A DNA stretch of 64,000 nucleotides from Melioribacter sp051488685 (GTDB lineage: Bacteria > Bacteroidota > Ignavibacteria > Ignavibacteriales > Melioribacteraceae), in the NCBI RefSeq assembly GCF_051488685.1, contig NZ_JBPSEH010000002.1, positions 1-64,000 of the forward strand, in the 5' to 3' direction. The position numbers and the translations under genes are program-made. A model generated the notes under the pieces. That model ran no database searches. It was not told the DNA's origin and worked only from the letters and a program-made list of their open reading frames with translations. Below are positions 36,436-45,911 of the stretch, piece by piece; the stretch's first letter is position 1, and the number at the start of each line of letters is the position of its first letter.

Positions 36436-38249
36436 AAAAGAAGATTGAGTTACTGGCTCCTGCAGGTAATTTGGAAATAGGCATTGCGGCAGTCGATTGT
36501 GGTGCAGATGCAGTTTATATTGGTGCCCCTAAATTTGGTGCTCGTAAAACAGCTGGTAATTCGATTGATGATATTAAACGCTTGACAGATTATGCCCATC
36601 CTTACGGGGTGAATGTTTATGCGACTGTTAACACTCTCATTTATGACGAAGAAATCGATGAAGTAAGAAAATTATTATTTGCTTTGTTTGATGCAGGAAT
36701 CGACGGAATCATTTTTCAGGATTTTGCTCTCCTCGAACTTGAACTTCCTCCTGTAAAACTAATTGCTTCTACGCAAACTGATAATTATTCTCTTAATAGA
36801 ATTCGTTTTATCGATAGCATAGGAGTGGACCGAATAATTCTTGCAAGAGAATTGTCGTTAGAACAAATTAAAAAAATTCGCCAGGTCACAAATGCAGAAC
36901 TCGAATTTTTCGTACATGGCTCTCTTTGTGTAAGTTTTAGTGGTCGATGCTATATAAGTAAAGCGCTTTTCGATCGAAGTGGAAACAGAGGCGAGTGCGC
37001 TCAATTCTGCCGTATGGCATTTGACCTTCTTGATGAAAATGAAAAACCGATAATAAAAGATAAATACCTCCTTTCGTTAAAAGATCTGAACTTAACAGAA
37101 TATCTAAAAGAGTTAATCGAAGTAGGGATTACTTCTTTTAAAATTGAAGGCAGACTTAAAGACGTCAATTATGTTAAAAACGTGACGTCTTTTTATCGTA
37201 AGCAGCTCGATGAATTGATAAACGGCGCCACTGAAATTGCAAGAGCTTCAGTCGGTAAATCTAAAATTAATTTTGTACCTGAGCTGGAAAAATCTTTTAA
37301 TCGTGGTTTTACCAGTCTTTTTATTAATGGAAAAAATGCACCTTTAGCCTCGATTAACTCACCAAAATCGATAGGCGAATTTATTGGAAAAGTTAAAAAA
37401 TCAGGAAAAGGATTTGTTAAACTTGATACCGATATTGAGATTTCTACGGGAGATGGGCTCTGCTTTTTTGATAGCAACGGAAATCTTCGTGGTTTTTATG
37501 TAAATAAAATGGCAAACGATTCGATTTATTATGACGGTGATTTTGTGATTCACGAGAATACAAAAGTTTTTAGAAATTACAACAGAGGATTAGAAAAACA
37601 ACTTGATAGAAAAACAGAACGTAAAATCGATATCTCTTTGTATGTTTCCTTCGATAAAAATACAATATCAATTAAAGCCGTATGCGAGGACGGCATTTTT
37701 GTAAGAAAGGAATATCAAATTAATTCCGTTCCACCACAAAAAGAAACTGAATTCATCGATTTGCTGAAAAAACAATTTTCAAAAACAGGAAATACAATTT
37801 ATAACGTAAAACAGGTGCAAATCGATCAAAATGAAATATCGTTTCTTACAGTTTCGCAAATTAACGGCTTTAGAAGGGATCTACTTGAAGAACTGACAGA
37901 AATTAGAAAGGAATATCACAAGAAAAATCGAACTTCTTACTTCAAACCCCGCTATACAAATTATTTTAAAAAAGAAATTGATTACAGTGAGAATGTTATT
38001 AATAAACTTGCCGAGAATTTTTATCGTAAGTGCGGAGTAGAAAAGATCGAGTGGGGATTGGATTATACTAAAGAATTTAGCAGAAAACCATTAATGGTTT
38101 CCAGGTATTGCATTCTGGACGAAATCGGTTTATGTAAAAAAACTGGGAAAAATGTTTCAGAGCGTTATTACTTAAGAAACAGAAACGGGAAATTCGAATT
38201 GAAGTTCGATTGCAAAAATTGCATGATGGAACTCTATATAAAAGAATAA
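36432..38249 (+). CDS. U32 family peptidase-like protein
   Basis: 605 residues. The N-terminal TIM-barrel-like part begins KKIELLAPAGNLE and contains the U32 signature ELEFFVHGSLCVSFSGRCYIS with further Cys residues in GNRGECAQFC (about 155-195). Family members include RlhA-type proteins of 23S rRNA hydroxylation and putative collagenases. Four Cys near residues 560-600 (CILDEIGLCKK, FDCKNCMM) may bind a metal. The start overlaps the carbonic anhydrase stop. RNA modification is more likely than collagen cleavage, but this is inference. Confidence 0.85.
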   Translation: MKKKIELLAPAGNLEIGIAAVDCGADAVYIGAPKFGARKTAGNSIDDIKRLTDYAHPYGVNVYATVNTLIYDEEIDEVRKLLFALFDAGIDGIIFQDFALLELELPPVKLIASTQTDNYSLNRIRFIDSIGVDRIILARELSLEQIKKIRQVTNAELEFFVHGSLCVSFSGRCYISKALFDRSGNRGECAQFCRMAFDLLDENEKPIIKDKYLLSLKDLNLTEYLKELIEVGITSFKIEGRLKDVNYVKNVTSFYRKQLDELINGATEIARASVGKSKINFVPELEKSFNRGFTSLFINGKNAPLASINSPKSIGEFIGKVKKSGKGFVKLDTDIEISTGDGLCFFDSNGNLRGFYVNKMANDSIYYDGDFVIHENTKVFRNYNRGLEKQLDRKTERKIDISLYVSFDKNTISIKAVCEDGIFVRKEYQINSVPPQKETEFIDLLKKQFSKTGNTIYNVKQVQIDQNEISFLTVSQINGFRRDLLEELTEIRKEYHKKNRTSYFKPRYTNYFKKEIDYSENVINKLAENFYRKCGVEKIEWGLDYTKEFSRKPLMVSRYCILDEIGLCKKTGKNVSERYYLRNRNGKFELKFDCKNCMMELYIKE

Positions 38250-38261
38250 GAGGAGAACTTT

Positions 38262-39479
38262 ATGAAAAACCAAAAAGCAATCTTAAGCCTGTTTATTATA
38301 ATCTTGTTTTTGGGAAACAGCAATTTGTTCTCTCAAAAATATGAAGGACTTGCGCTTACTCCTCCGATGGGCTGGAATAGCTGGAACAGGTTTGCATGTG
38401 ATATTGATGAAAACCTTATTAGAGAGGTTGCAGATGCAATGGTTGAGTCGGGAATGAAAGACGCCGGTTACGTTTATATTAATTTAGATGATTGCTGGCA
38501 TGGCGAAAGGGATAGTCTCGGATTTATCCATCCCGATCCTGTAAGGTTTCCGTCGGGAATTAAAGCCCTTGCGGATTATATTCATTCGAAAGGTTTAAAG
38601 ATTGGTATTTATTCATGTGCTGGTTTTAAAACATGCGGGGGAAGACCTGGAAGCAGGGGGTATGAATATCAGGATGCGCTCACTTATGCAAAATGGGGCA
38701 TCGATTATTTAAAATATGACTGGTGCAATACTGAAGGTCTCTGTGCAGAAGGTGCTTATATGACCATGCGAGATGCAATTCGTGCAGCGGGGAGACCGAT
38801 GGTGTTGAGCATTTGTGAATGGGGGAACAATCAGCCATGGGAATGGGGAAAAGATGTAGGTCATCTCTGGCGTACAACGGGTGATATCACCAATTGTTTT
38901 GATTGTGTTGTCGATCATGGCACCTGGAAATCGTGGGGAGTAATGTATATTCTCGATATGCAGAAAGGTTTGAGGCAATACGCCGGTCCTGACCACTGGA
39001 ACGATCCGGATATGCTTGAAGTTGGTAATGGGATGAGCATCAACGAAGACAGGGCTCACTTTTCAATGTGGTGTATGCTTGCTGCACCTTTAATTGCAGG
39101 CAACGATATCAGGAATATGTCGGATGAAACTCTCGAAATACTTACTAACAAAGAGGCCATTGCAGTAGATCAGGATTCACTTGGAATTCAAGGATTTAAA
39201 TATTCTTCTCTCGATAGTGTTGAAATTTGGTTTAAGCCGCTTGTTAACGATGAATGGGCTATGTGTATTTTGAACCGCCATAAAATAGATAAAGAAATTG
39301 TTTTCGATTGGCAGAACGAAAAAGTATTCGATGAATTGAATAAGCGGGAACTCGACACGAAAAATAAATCTTATCGCTTGAAAGATTTATGGAAACATGA
39401 ATTCATAGGTACGACAAAACAACCCTTGAAGGTAGTCGTACCATCTCACGATGTACTAATGCTCAGACTGGTAAAATAA
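38262..39479 (+). CDS. Alpha-galactosidase, glycoside hydrolase family 27
   Basis: 405 residues, signal peptide (cleavage near LFSQ, residue 25). Removes alpha-1,6-galactose side chains, as in galactomannan. GH27 features: LTPPMGWNSWNRF at 32-44, INLDDCWH near 73-80, nucleophile Asp153 in YLKYDWC, acid/base Asp208 in RTTGDI and DHWNDPDMLEVGN near 244-256. A C-terminal beta-sandwich is present. AGAGGAG lies upstream, 12 bases after the U32 gene. It complements the GH26 mannanase at 29650. Confidence 0.93.
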   Translation: MKNQKAILSLFIIILFLGNSNLFSQKYEGLALTPPMGWNSWNRFACDIDENLIREVADAMVESGMKDAGYVYINLDDCWHGERDSLGFIHPDPVRFPSGIKALADYIHSKGLKIGIYSCAGFKTCGGRPGSRGYEYQDALTYAKWGIDYLKYDWCNTEGLCAEGAYMTMRDAIRAAGRPMVLSICEWGNNQPWEWGKDVGHLWRTTGDITNCFDCVVDHGTWKSWGVMYILDMQKGLRQYAGPDHWNDPDMLEVGNGMSINEDRAHFSMWCMLAAPLIAGNDIRNMSDETLEILTNKEAIAVDQDSLGIQGFKYSSLDSVEIWFKPLVNDEWAMCILNRHKIDKEIVFDWQNEKVFDELNKRELDTKNKSYRLKDLWKHEFIGTTKQPLKVVVPSHDVLMLRLVK

Positions 39480-39484
39480 TAAGA

Positions 39485-39545
39485 ATGACTGTCCCGAACT
39501 AAATTAAGAACAATAAAATAACAGGATTTAGTTTGGGGCAGTCAT
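39485..39545. repeat. 61-bp near-perfect inverted repeat (20-bp arms)
   Basis: ATGACTGTCCCGAACTAAAT at 39485-39504 is matched by the reverse complement of 39526-39545, with two differences that both allow G-U pairing in RNA. The loop is 21 bases. It lies just after the GH27 stop and has no T-run. It may be a terminator hairpin, a small MITE-like element or an old IS end; no transposase is nearby. Confidence 0.7.
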
Positions 39546-39556
39546 ACACGAAATAG

Positions 39557-39571
39557 TGTGAGCGCTACACA
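39557..39571. promoter_or_regulatory. Candidate LacI-family operator
   Basis: TGTGAGCGCTACACA has the central AGCGCT (ARCGYT) core and outer TGTG/CACA arms seen in LacI/GalR operators, although the arms are one base off perfect symmetry. It lies about 150 bases before the TonB receptor at 39720, whose unit is followed by a LacI-type gene (45912). I did not see a second copy elsewhere in the window. Confidence 0.4.
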
Positions 39572-39719
39572 ACTTATTATTGCTCACTTCAAAATTATAA
39601 TAAATTAAAATCAAACAAGCGTCAATTTTTTTCTTGACAATGAAATTTTTTTTGGGGAATTTAAGTTAGCAATTAAGTAAACATTAACTTAACAGTCATA
39701 ATATTTAATTGAGGTACCC

Positions 39720-42707
39720 ATGAAATTTTTAAGTCGCACAATAACTCTACTTTTTATCATAGGTAATTTATATGCACAGGGAAATTTGAAGGGTGTTGTT
39801 ACGGATTCAGCAACAGCTGAGCCGTTGATAGGTGCAAATGTATTTCTGATGGGAACTTCACTCGGAAGTGCCACTAATATTGAGGGAGAATATCATATCT
39901 CCAGAATACCGGCAGGTACTTACGATGTTAAAATTTCATATGTTGGTTACAAACCAAAAGTTCTTAGGGTGACAATTCAAAATAATCGAACACTTGTTCT
40001 CGACGTTCCGTTAGTTGCTGATGTGATTGAAGGAACCGAAATAACAATTACCGCACAGGCTGTTGGACAGGTGGCGGCGATCAACCAGCAAATTTCATCC
40101 AATACAATCATTAATGTAGTTTCAGAAGAAAAGATACAGGAATTGCCCGATGCTAATGCGGCGGAATCAATTGGCAGATTACCTGGTGTTTCTTTAATTC
40201 GTTCAGGTGGCGAGGCTAACAAGGTTATATTACGAGGTCTTTCAGGCAAATATTTAAACGTTACAGTCGACGGTGTAAGGCTTCCTTCTACCGACGCTCT
40301 TGAACGCGGTCTTGATTTAAGTACTATTTCACAAAGTTCTCTTGCTGGAATTGAACTCTATAAAGCTTTAACGCCTGATAAAGATGCCGACGCCATTGCC
40401 GGGAGTATTAATCTGGTAACTAAAAAAGCTCCAGAAATAAGAGACTTAAGGTTTGTTTCGAAAGGTGGCTATAATGGGATAATGGATTCCTTCGGACAGT
40501 ATGATTTCAGCCTTAAATATGGTGAGCGCTTTTTCGGAAATTTACTTGGTCTTCAGGTTAACGGAAATATCGAAAGAAAGATTCGAAGCAACGAGAGTAT
40601 CGATATCAGCTATACGACAACAGGAGAAAATCAATCCGATTATTTCATAAGTGATCTCGATTTAGAATTTACAGATGAAATTAGACTTAGAAAAGGTGCC
40701 GGGTTGATAATTGATGTTAATACACCTGATGAAGGTAATATTAAACTCAACACTACTTTTAGTTCAACCACGAGAGATTATTTAATTCATTCAAGAAATT
40801 ATCCTGTAACTGCTGCCTCGGTTTCGTATATCTTTAGAGACAGAGAACAAACAATCGATCTCTTCAGCAGCGCGTTAACCGGCGAAAATAATTTATTCGG
40901 AATGAATACCAATTGGGGCTTGTCATATGCACGGTCGAAAGCCTACTATCCCTATGATTATGAAATTCGTTTCGTTGAACCTTCCAGCGCTGGATCCTCC
41001 GGTATGATGAGCGCTCCAATAATTAAATCAAATCCCGAAGTGCTTACAAACTATGCTTACAATAATTTCAGAGCGGCAACTCTCAGCGAGGCCTATTATT
41101 ATACTCAAGATAATGCAGAAAAAGAAATTACTGCATTCTTGGATATGACGAGAGATTATACTGTAACTAAAGCTATAACTGGGACATTTAAAGCCGGCGC
41201 AAAGTATCGTTCAAAAAATAGAACGAATGTAAATTCTAAAACCTACTCGCCTTATTACTTAGGATACTGGCGTGCATACGAAAAGCTGGAGGACGGTTCC
41301 ATTGTCCCGAAAAACTTTACAGGTACTTATTTCGAAGATTTTTATCAAAGCTATTTAGCAAACCCAAATATTGGAACAGTTTCGTTTAACGATTTTCTGG
41401 ATCCAGCTCCTAATTCGAAAATTATTCTGGACGATTTTAATATGAATCCCTTGATTAATAGGGATAAATTGAGACAATGGTATGCACTCAACAAGAATGG
41501 AATCAATCAAGCAGGCACAAATCCTGAATATCATAATGATCCATCCTCCGAAGCAAATACTTACGATATTACAGAAACTGTTTCGTCTGGCTATGCTATG
41601 AATACTCTTAAAATTGGCAGAACGGTTACGTTTATTGTAGGGGCAAGAATCGAGCAAGAAAGTCATGACTACACAAACAAATATTCTCCGCGTCAGATAG
41701 GCGGGTTCCCGATTCCAGTAGGTTCTACAAGAGATACAAATTCTACTTACAAAGAGACAATTCTCCTTCCGCATTTACATTTAAATATAGCGGTAACCGA
41801 TTTTATTAATGTTAGGCTTGCTGCATACCGTGCTCTTGCCCGTCCCGATTTTAATATGAGATTATTATCGTTTTTTGCTTGGAGAGAAGCTGAAACAGGC
41901 GGAGACAGAATTTTGATTCTTGGCAATCCATTGCTTAAGACTGCCAAGGCATGGAACTTCGAAATAAATACTTCATTCTACGGCAACCGTATTGGTCTCT
42001 TTTCAGTATCTGCTTTCTATAAGCAAATCGAAGATATGTATCATATGTTAAATGGTATCTCAACAGTAGGTGATACTTTAATTCATGCTCTCGGTCTGAA
42101 ATGGAGTTCTCCCCACAAAGGAAATTACAATTTATATGTCCCTTATAATTCTCCTGATAATTCAAAAGTATGGGGCTTTGAAGTCGAACATCAAATTAAC
42201 TTTACCTGGTTGCCTGGGTTACTGAAAAATGTTGTATTAGGTTATAACTTCTCGATGGTAAAATCCGAAACATCTCTTATTGGTTCAGAACGAGATACTA
42301 CTTATGTAACTGATCCAATTCTTGGAATTCCGCTGCCGAAATATGAGGTAATAGTTACTTCATACAAACAGCGTCTTGAAAGTCAACCCGAATTTTTTGG
42401 AAACATTTCCATCGGATATGATATTGGTGGATTCTCGGGGCGTTTGTCTCTTTTCCATCAATCCGAATACTATCGAACATATTCACCCAGTGGACGTTCC
42501 GACAGAATTGTAGGTGCATTTACTCGCTTAGACCTTGTATTAAAACAAAAAATTACAGACAACATAACCGTGCTCTGTAATATTAATAACCTGACTAATA
42601 TTAAAGAAGAAAACTTACTCGAAAACAGAGAAGACGGTTATAAAATACCTCGTTCTGCAGAACGATACGGTATTACAGTTGAAGCAGGCATATGGCTGGA
42701 ATTATAG
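39720..42707 (+). CDS. TonB-dependent receptor, polysaccharide-type
   Basis: 995-residue outer-membrane receptor. Signal peptide (cleavage near LYAQ, residue 20), carboxypeptidase-regulatory-like domain (about 23-105, GVVTDSATAEPLIGANV), plug with LPDANAAESIGRLPGVSLIR and VTVDGVRLP (about 140-195), then barrel. It is a clear paralogue of the receptor at 19282. The ribosome site GAGG precedes the ATG. Fifty bases separate it from the duplicated beta-helix gene. Regulation by the LacI protein at 45912 is plausible from position. Confidence 0.93.
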   Translation: MKFLSRTITLLFIIGNLYAQGNLKGVVTDSATAEPLIGANVFLMGTSLGSATNIEGEYHISRIPAGTYDVKISYVGYKPKVLRVTIQNNRTLVLDVPLVADVIEGTEITITAQAVGQVAAINQQISSNTIINVVSEEKIQELPDANAAESIGRLPGVSLIRSGGEANKVILRGLSGKYLNVTVDGVRLPSTDALERGLDLSTISQSSLAGIELYKALTPDKDADAIAGSINLVTKKAPEIRDLRFVSKGGYNGIMDSFGQYDFSLKYGERFFGNLLGLQVNGNIERKIRSNESIDISYTTTGENQSDYFISDLDLEFTDEIRLRKGAGLIIDVNTPDEGNIKLNTTFSSTTRDYLIHSRNYPVTAASVSYIFRDREQTIDLFSSALTGENNLFGMNTNWGLSYARSKAYYPYDYEIRFVEPSSAGSSGMMSAPIIKSNPEVLTNYAYNNFRAATLSEAYYYTQDNAEKEITAFLDMTRDYTVTKAITGTFKAGAKYRSKNRTNVNSKTYSPYYLGYWRAYEKLEDGSIVPKNFTGTYFEDFYQSYLANPNIGTVSFNDFLDPAPNSKIILDDFNMNPLINRDKLRQWYALNKNGINQAGTNPEYHNDPSSEANTYDITETVSSGYAMNTLKIGRTVTFIVGARIEQESHDYTNKYSPRQIGGFPIPVGSTRDTNSTYKETILLPHLHLNIAVTDFINVRLAAYRALARPDFNMRLLSFFAWREAETGGDRILILGNPLLKTAKAWNFEINTSFYGNRIGLFSVSAFYKQIEDMYHMLNGISTVGDTLIHALGLKWSSPHKGNYNLYVPYNSPDNSKVWGFEVEHQINFTWLPGLLKNVVLGYNFSMVKSETSLIGSERDTTYVTDPILGIPLPKYEVIVTSYKQRLESQPEFFGNISIGYDIGGFSGRLSLFHQSEYYRTYSPSGRSDRIVGAFTRLDLVLKQKITDNITVLCNINNLTNIKEENLLENREDGYKIPRSAERYGITVEAGIWLEL

Positions 42708-42756
42708 TTTTAACTGAGTTAAACTCAGTATTTACTTAATAATAAAAGGAGGCAAC

Positions 42757-45700
42757 ATGATTACCAAGAAGTACTTAAGTCTGTTTCTGCTTCTGGTATT
42801 TTTTACAAGCTATACTTACTCACAAAACGTATTAAAGTTAAGGCCGTTTGATGGGACGCCGGAATCGTATTTAATGGCGCAGATACGGGCGGATACAACG
42901 GCAAATGGTGGCATACCGGAAGGTAGAGTATATGAATTAGAGGGGGGTAAGATTTATCTGAATACGGAGTCATTTTATGTAGAGAAGGAATACACGTTCC
43001 GCATGCGTTCTTCGAACAATCAGAAAGCAATAATATACCAGTATCCAACAGGTACAGGGGACAATCCACAAGATCCACCTGGATACTTACTACGCACGAG
43101 AGGAGGAGATATAATATTAGAGGGGATAGCCATAACAGGATACTATGAACCGGGTGATGATCCGGCAAACGGAGTTTTTGATCAATTATACACAGTAGGA
43201 GGAACATTTTTAAGGACAGACGGTGAAGGAGCTTCAATAATATTGAAGGATTGTATTTTCTCAAATGTATCGGGTCAGGTAATACGGACAGAAGCTTCGA
43301 CGAAGAAGATAGAAGTAGAGGATTGTATATTTGCAAATTTAGGAGCGTTGTCGACATCAAATTTTGGAGCAGGTAAAGGGATAGACTTACGAGCATCTAC
43401 GTGTGATTCCTTGATATTGATAAACAACACGTTTGTGAATTATATAGATCGTCCTATTCGTCATTATAATTTTAGTAATCCATTGGCGGGTACAGGGAAT
43501 ATAGGATATGGATTGTTTGACCATAACACGTTTGTCAATGGAATGGGTTTTCATGGATTATTATCGTTGGGTAATGTAGGTGAAGAGATAGTGATAACGA
43601 ATAACCTGTTTGTAGATGCATTTGCAGCAGGGGAGGATTCGACGGATCAGACGAGGACGGCAGAATGGGCAAATACGGGAGAGCAATATGCCAATGGAAA
43701 TAATCGGATGGCGTGGATATTTGCAGCTCCGAATGATACGACACGTTGGGTAGTAGATCATAACTATTATGCAGTGAGTGCAGCCGGGCAGTCATTTTTC
43801 GACAAGTATCCGGAGATAGGGGTAGGCGAGCCATTGTCGAATTATATAAAATCGGCATTGGGTGCGCAGGCAGCAGATGCATTTAAGATGATAGAGGATC
43901 CGGGCTTGAAAAATAAACCGAATTTAATGTTAGGCATGATGGAATATTATGTAACGGTAGCCAATAAGACAAAGGATACGCCGAATGATTATTGGGATCC
44001 TGCTACACAGGATATGGACAGACGTCCGATTGGTTATTATGTAAATGAATTTGATGCATCATATTCGACAAGTTCGCCGGCATACACTGGAGCAGCAAAA
44101 GGTTTTCCAGCTGGTGATCTCAACTGGTTCCCTGAATTGAAAGTTAAATGGCTTGCAGGTGAAAACTTAGCGGAAAACGTATTAAGGTTGAGGCCGTTTG
44201 ATGGGACGCCGGAATCGTATTTAATGGCGCAGATACGGGCGGATACAACGGCAAATGGTGGCATACCAGAAGGTAGAGTATATGAATTAGAGGGGGGTAA
44301 GATTTATCTGAATACGGAGTCATTTTATGTAGAGAAGGGATACACATTCCGCATGCGTTCGTCGAACAATCAGAAAGCAATAATATACCAGTATCCAACA
44401 GGTACAGGGGACAATCCACAGGATCCACCTGGATACTTACTACGCACGAGAGGAGGAGATATAATATTAGAGGGGATAGCCATAACAGGATACTATGAAC
44501 CGGGTGATGATCCGGCAAACGGAGTTTTTGATCAATTATACACAGTAGGAGGAACATTTTTAAGGACAGACGGTGAAGGGGCTTCAATAATATTGAAGGA
44601 TTGTATTTTCTCAAATGTATCGGGTCAGGTAATACGGACAGAAGCTTCGACGAAGAAGATAGAAGTAGAGGATTGTATATTTGCAAATTTAGGAGCGTTG
44701 TCGACATCAAATTTTGGAGCAGGTAAAGGGATAGACTTACGAGCATCTACGTGTGATTCCTTGATATTGATAAACAACACGTTTGTGAATTATATAGATC
44801 GTCCTATTCGTCATTATAATTTTAGTAATCCATTGGCGGGTACAGGGAATATAGGATATGGATTGTTTGACCATAACACGTTTGTCAATGGAATGGGTTT
44901 TCATGGATTATTATCGTTGGGTAATGTAGGTGAAGAGATAGTGATAACGAATAACCTGTTTGTAGATGCATTTGCAGCAGGGGAGGATTCGACGGATCAG
45001 ACGAGGACGGCAGAATGGGCAAATACGGGAGAGCAATATGCCAATGGAAATAATCGGATGGCGTGGATATTTGCAGCTCCGAATGATACGACACGTTGGG
45101 TAGTAGATCATAACTATTATGCAGTGAGTGCAGCCGGGCAGTCATTTTTCGACAAGTATCCGGAGATAGGGGTAGGCGAGCCATTGTCGAATTATATAAA
45201 ATCGGCATTGGGTGCGCAGGCAGCAGATGCATTTAAGATGATAGAGGATCCGGGCTTGAAAAATAAACCGAATTTAATGTTAGGCATGATGGAATATTAT
45301 GTAACGGTAGCCAATAAGACAAAGGATACGCCGAATGATTACTGGGATCCTGCTACACAGGATATGGACAGACGTCCGATTGGTTATTATGTAAATGAAT
45401 TTGATGCATCATATTCTACAAGTTCGCCGGCATATACCGGAGCAGCAAAAGGTTTTCCAGCTGGTGATCTCAACTGGTTCCCTGAATTGAAAAAGTTATG
45501 GCTGGAAGGCGGTACAGTTGGTGTAGATGACGAACCAGTAATCAAAAACGAATTCGTACTCGAGCAAAACTATCCGAATCCGTTTAATCCTACTACCAGC
45601 ATTCGTTATCAACTACCAAAAGCATCAAATGTTACAATTACTGTTTACAATTCGCTCGGCCAGGAAGTAGCTAAATTGGTCAACAACGAATTGCAATCGG

Positions 45701-45828
45701 CTGGCGTCCATACAATTACGTGGAACGCTAAAGACAATTATGGTAAATCGGTAGCTTCAGGCATCTATTTCTATCAATTGAAATCGAGCGATCTTGTTCT
45801 TACAAAGAAAATGATTCTATTGAAGTAA
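42757..45828 (+). CDS. T9SS-sorted beta-helix protein with two near-identical 450-residue copies
   Basis: 1023 residues after an AAAGGAGG site. Signal peptide (about 1-22, cleavage near YSQ), copy 1 (about 23-472), copy 2 (about 473-920), then a T9SS type A sorting domain (about 940-1023, with QNYPNPFNPTTSIRY, VYNSLGQE and a final KKMILLK). Each copy is a right-handed beta-helix (IILKDCIFSNVSG, KIEVEDCIFANLG, LILINNTFVNYI, GLFDHNTFVNGMGF, IVITNNLFVDAF), the same family as the protein at 22352. The two copies differ at roughly ten bases, mostly silent. Codons in the copies favour A/G at the third position. Catalytic residues are not recognised; a lyase or surface glycan-binding role is possible. 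Confidence 0.87.
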   Translation: MITKKYLSLFLLLVFFTSYTYSQNVLKLRPFDGTPESYLMAQIRADTTANGGIPEGRVYELEGGKIYLNTESFYVEKEYTFRMRSSNNQKAIIYQYPTGTGDNPQDPPGYLLRTRGGDIILEGIAITGYYEPGDDPANGVFDQLYTVGGTFLRTDGEGASIILKDCIFSNVSGQVIRTEASTKKIEVEDCIFANLGALSTSNFGAGKGIDLRASTCDSLILINNTFVNYIDRPIRHYNFSNPLAGTGNIGYGLFDHNTFVNGMGFHGLLSLGNVGEEIVITNNLFVDAFAAGEDSTDQTRTAEWANTGEQYANGNNRMAWIFAAPNDTTRWVVDHNYYAVSAAGQSFFDKYPEIGVGEPLSNYIKSALGAQAADAFKMIEDPGLKNKPNLMLGMMEYYVTVANKTKDTPNDYWDPATQDMDRRPIGYYVNEFDASYSTSSPAYTGAAKGFPAGDLNWFPELKVKWLAGENLAENVLRLRPFDGTPESYLMAQIRADTTANGGIPEGRVYELEGGKIYLNTESFYVEKGYTFRMRSSNNQKAIIYQYPTGTGDNPQDPPGYLLRTRGGDIILEGIAITGYYEPGDDPANGVFDQLYTVGGTFLRTDGEGASIILKDCIFSNVSGQVIRTEASTKKIEVEDCIFANLGALSTSNFGAGKGIDLRASTCDSLILINNTFVNYIDRPIRHYNFSNPLAGTGNIGYGLFDHNTFVNGMGFHGLLSLGNVGEEIVITNNLFVDAFAAGEDSTDQTRTAEWANTGEQYANGNNRMAWIFAAPNDTTRWVVDHNYYAVSAAGQSFFDKYPEIGVGEPLSNYIKSALGAQAADAFKMIEDPGLKNKPNLMLGMMEYYVTVANKTKDTPNDYWDPATQDMDRRPIGYYVNEFDASYSTSSPAYTGAAKGFPAGDLNWFPELKKLWLEGGTVGVDDEPVIKNEFVLEQNYPNPFNPTTSIRYQLPKASNVTITVYNSLGQEVAKLVNNELQSAGVHTITWNAKDNYGKSVASGIYFYQLKSSDLVLTKKMILLK
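42824..44173 (+). repeat. Tandem repeat unit 1 (1350 bp) within the beta-helix gene
   Basis: Direct repeat beginning AAAACGTATTAAAGTTAAGG; the period to the second copy is exactly 1350 bases (450 codons), so the frame is kept. The few changes include Lys/Arg near the start and Glu/Gly in the VEKEYTF/VEKGYTF segment. Confidence 0.95.
44174..45492 (+). repeat. Tandem repeat unit 2 (1350-bp period) within the beta-helix gene
   Basis: Second copy, beginning AAAACGTATTAAGGTTGAGG. It is nearly identical to unit 1 up to the codons for DLNWFPELK near 45492, after which the linker to the sorting domain begins. Confidence 0.95.
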
Positions 45829-45839
45829 CTTAGTTTTAA

Positions 45840-45868
45840 TGGGACTGCAAAAATGCAGTCCCATTTTT
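45840..45868 (+). terminator. Rho-independent terminator
   Basis: TGGGACTGCA at 45840-45849 pairs perfectly with TGCAGTCCCA at 45854-45863 around an AAAA loop and is followed by TTTTT. It lies 12 bases after the stop of the beta-helix gene and ends the receptor/beta-helix transcript. Confidence 0.93.
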
Positions 45869-45911
45869 ATATTTATTTTGTTATTTTTCTGTATAAAATT
45901 GGTCTAAAAAA

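Noticed and set aside
39485..39545. Insertion sequence
   Set aside because: Only an inverted repeat is seen; no transposase and no obvious target duplication.
39678..39694. Third Pho-type box before the receptor at 39720
   Set aside because: Only one exact TTAACA (39689) with one degenerate TAAACA 11 bp upstream; not enough to separate from AT-rich background.
42803..44746. Long open frames on the minus strand (about 200 codons at 42803-43396 and 44144-44746, 115 codons at 43535 and 44885)
   Set aside because: They recur at the same place in both repeat copies, consist of Leu/Ser/Pro-rich low-complexity protein and follow from the purine-ending codons on the coding strand; no ribosome site or family.
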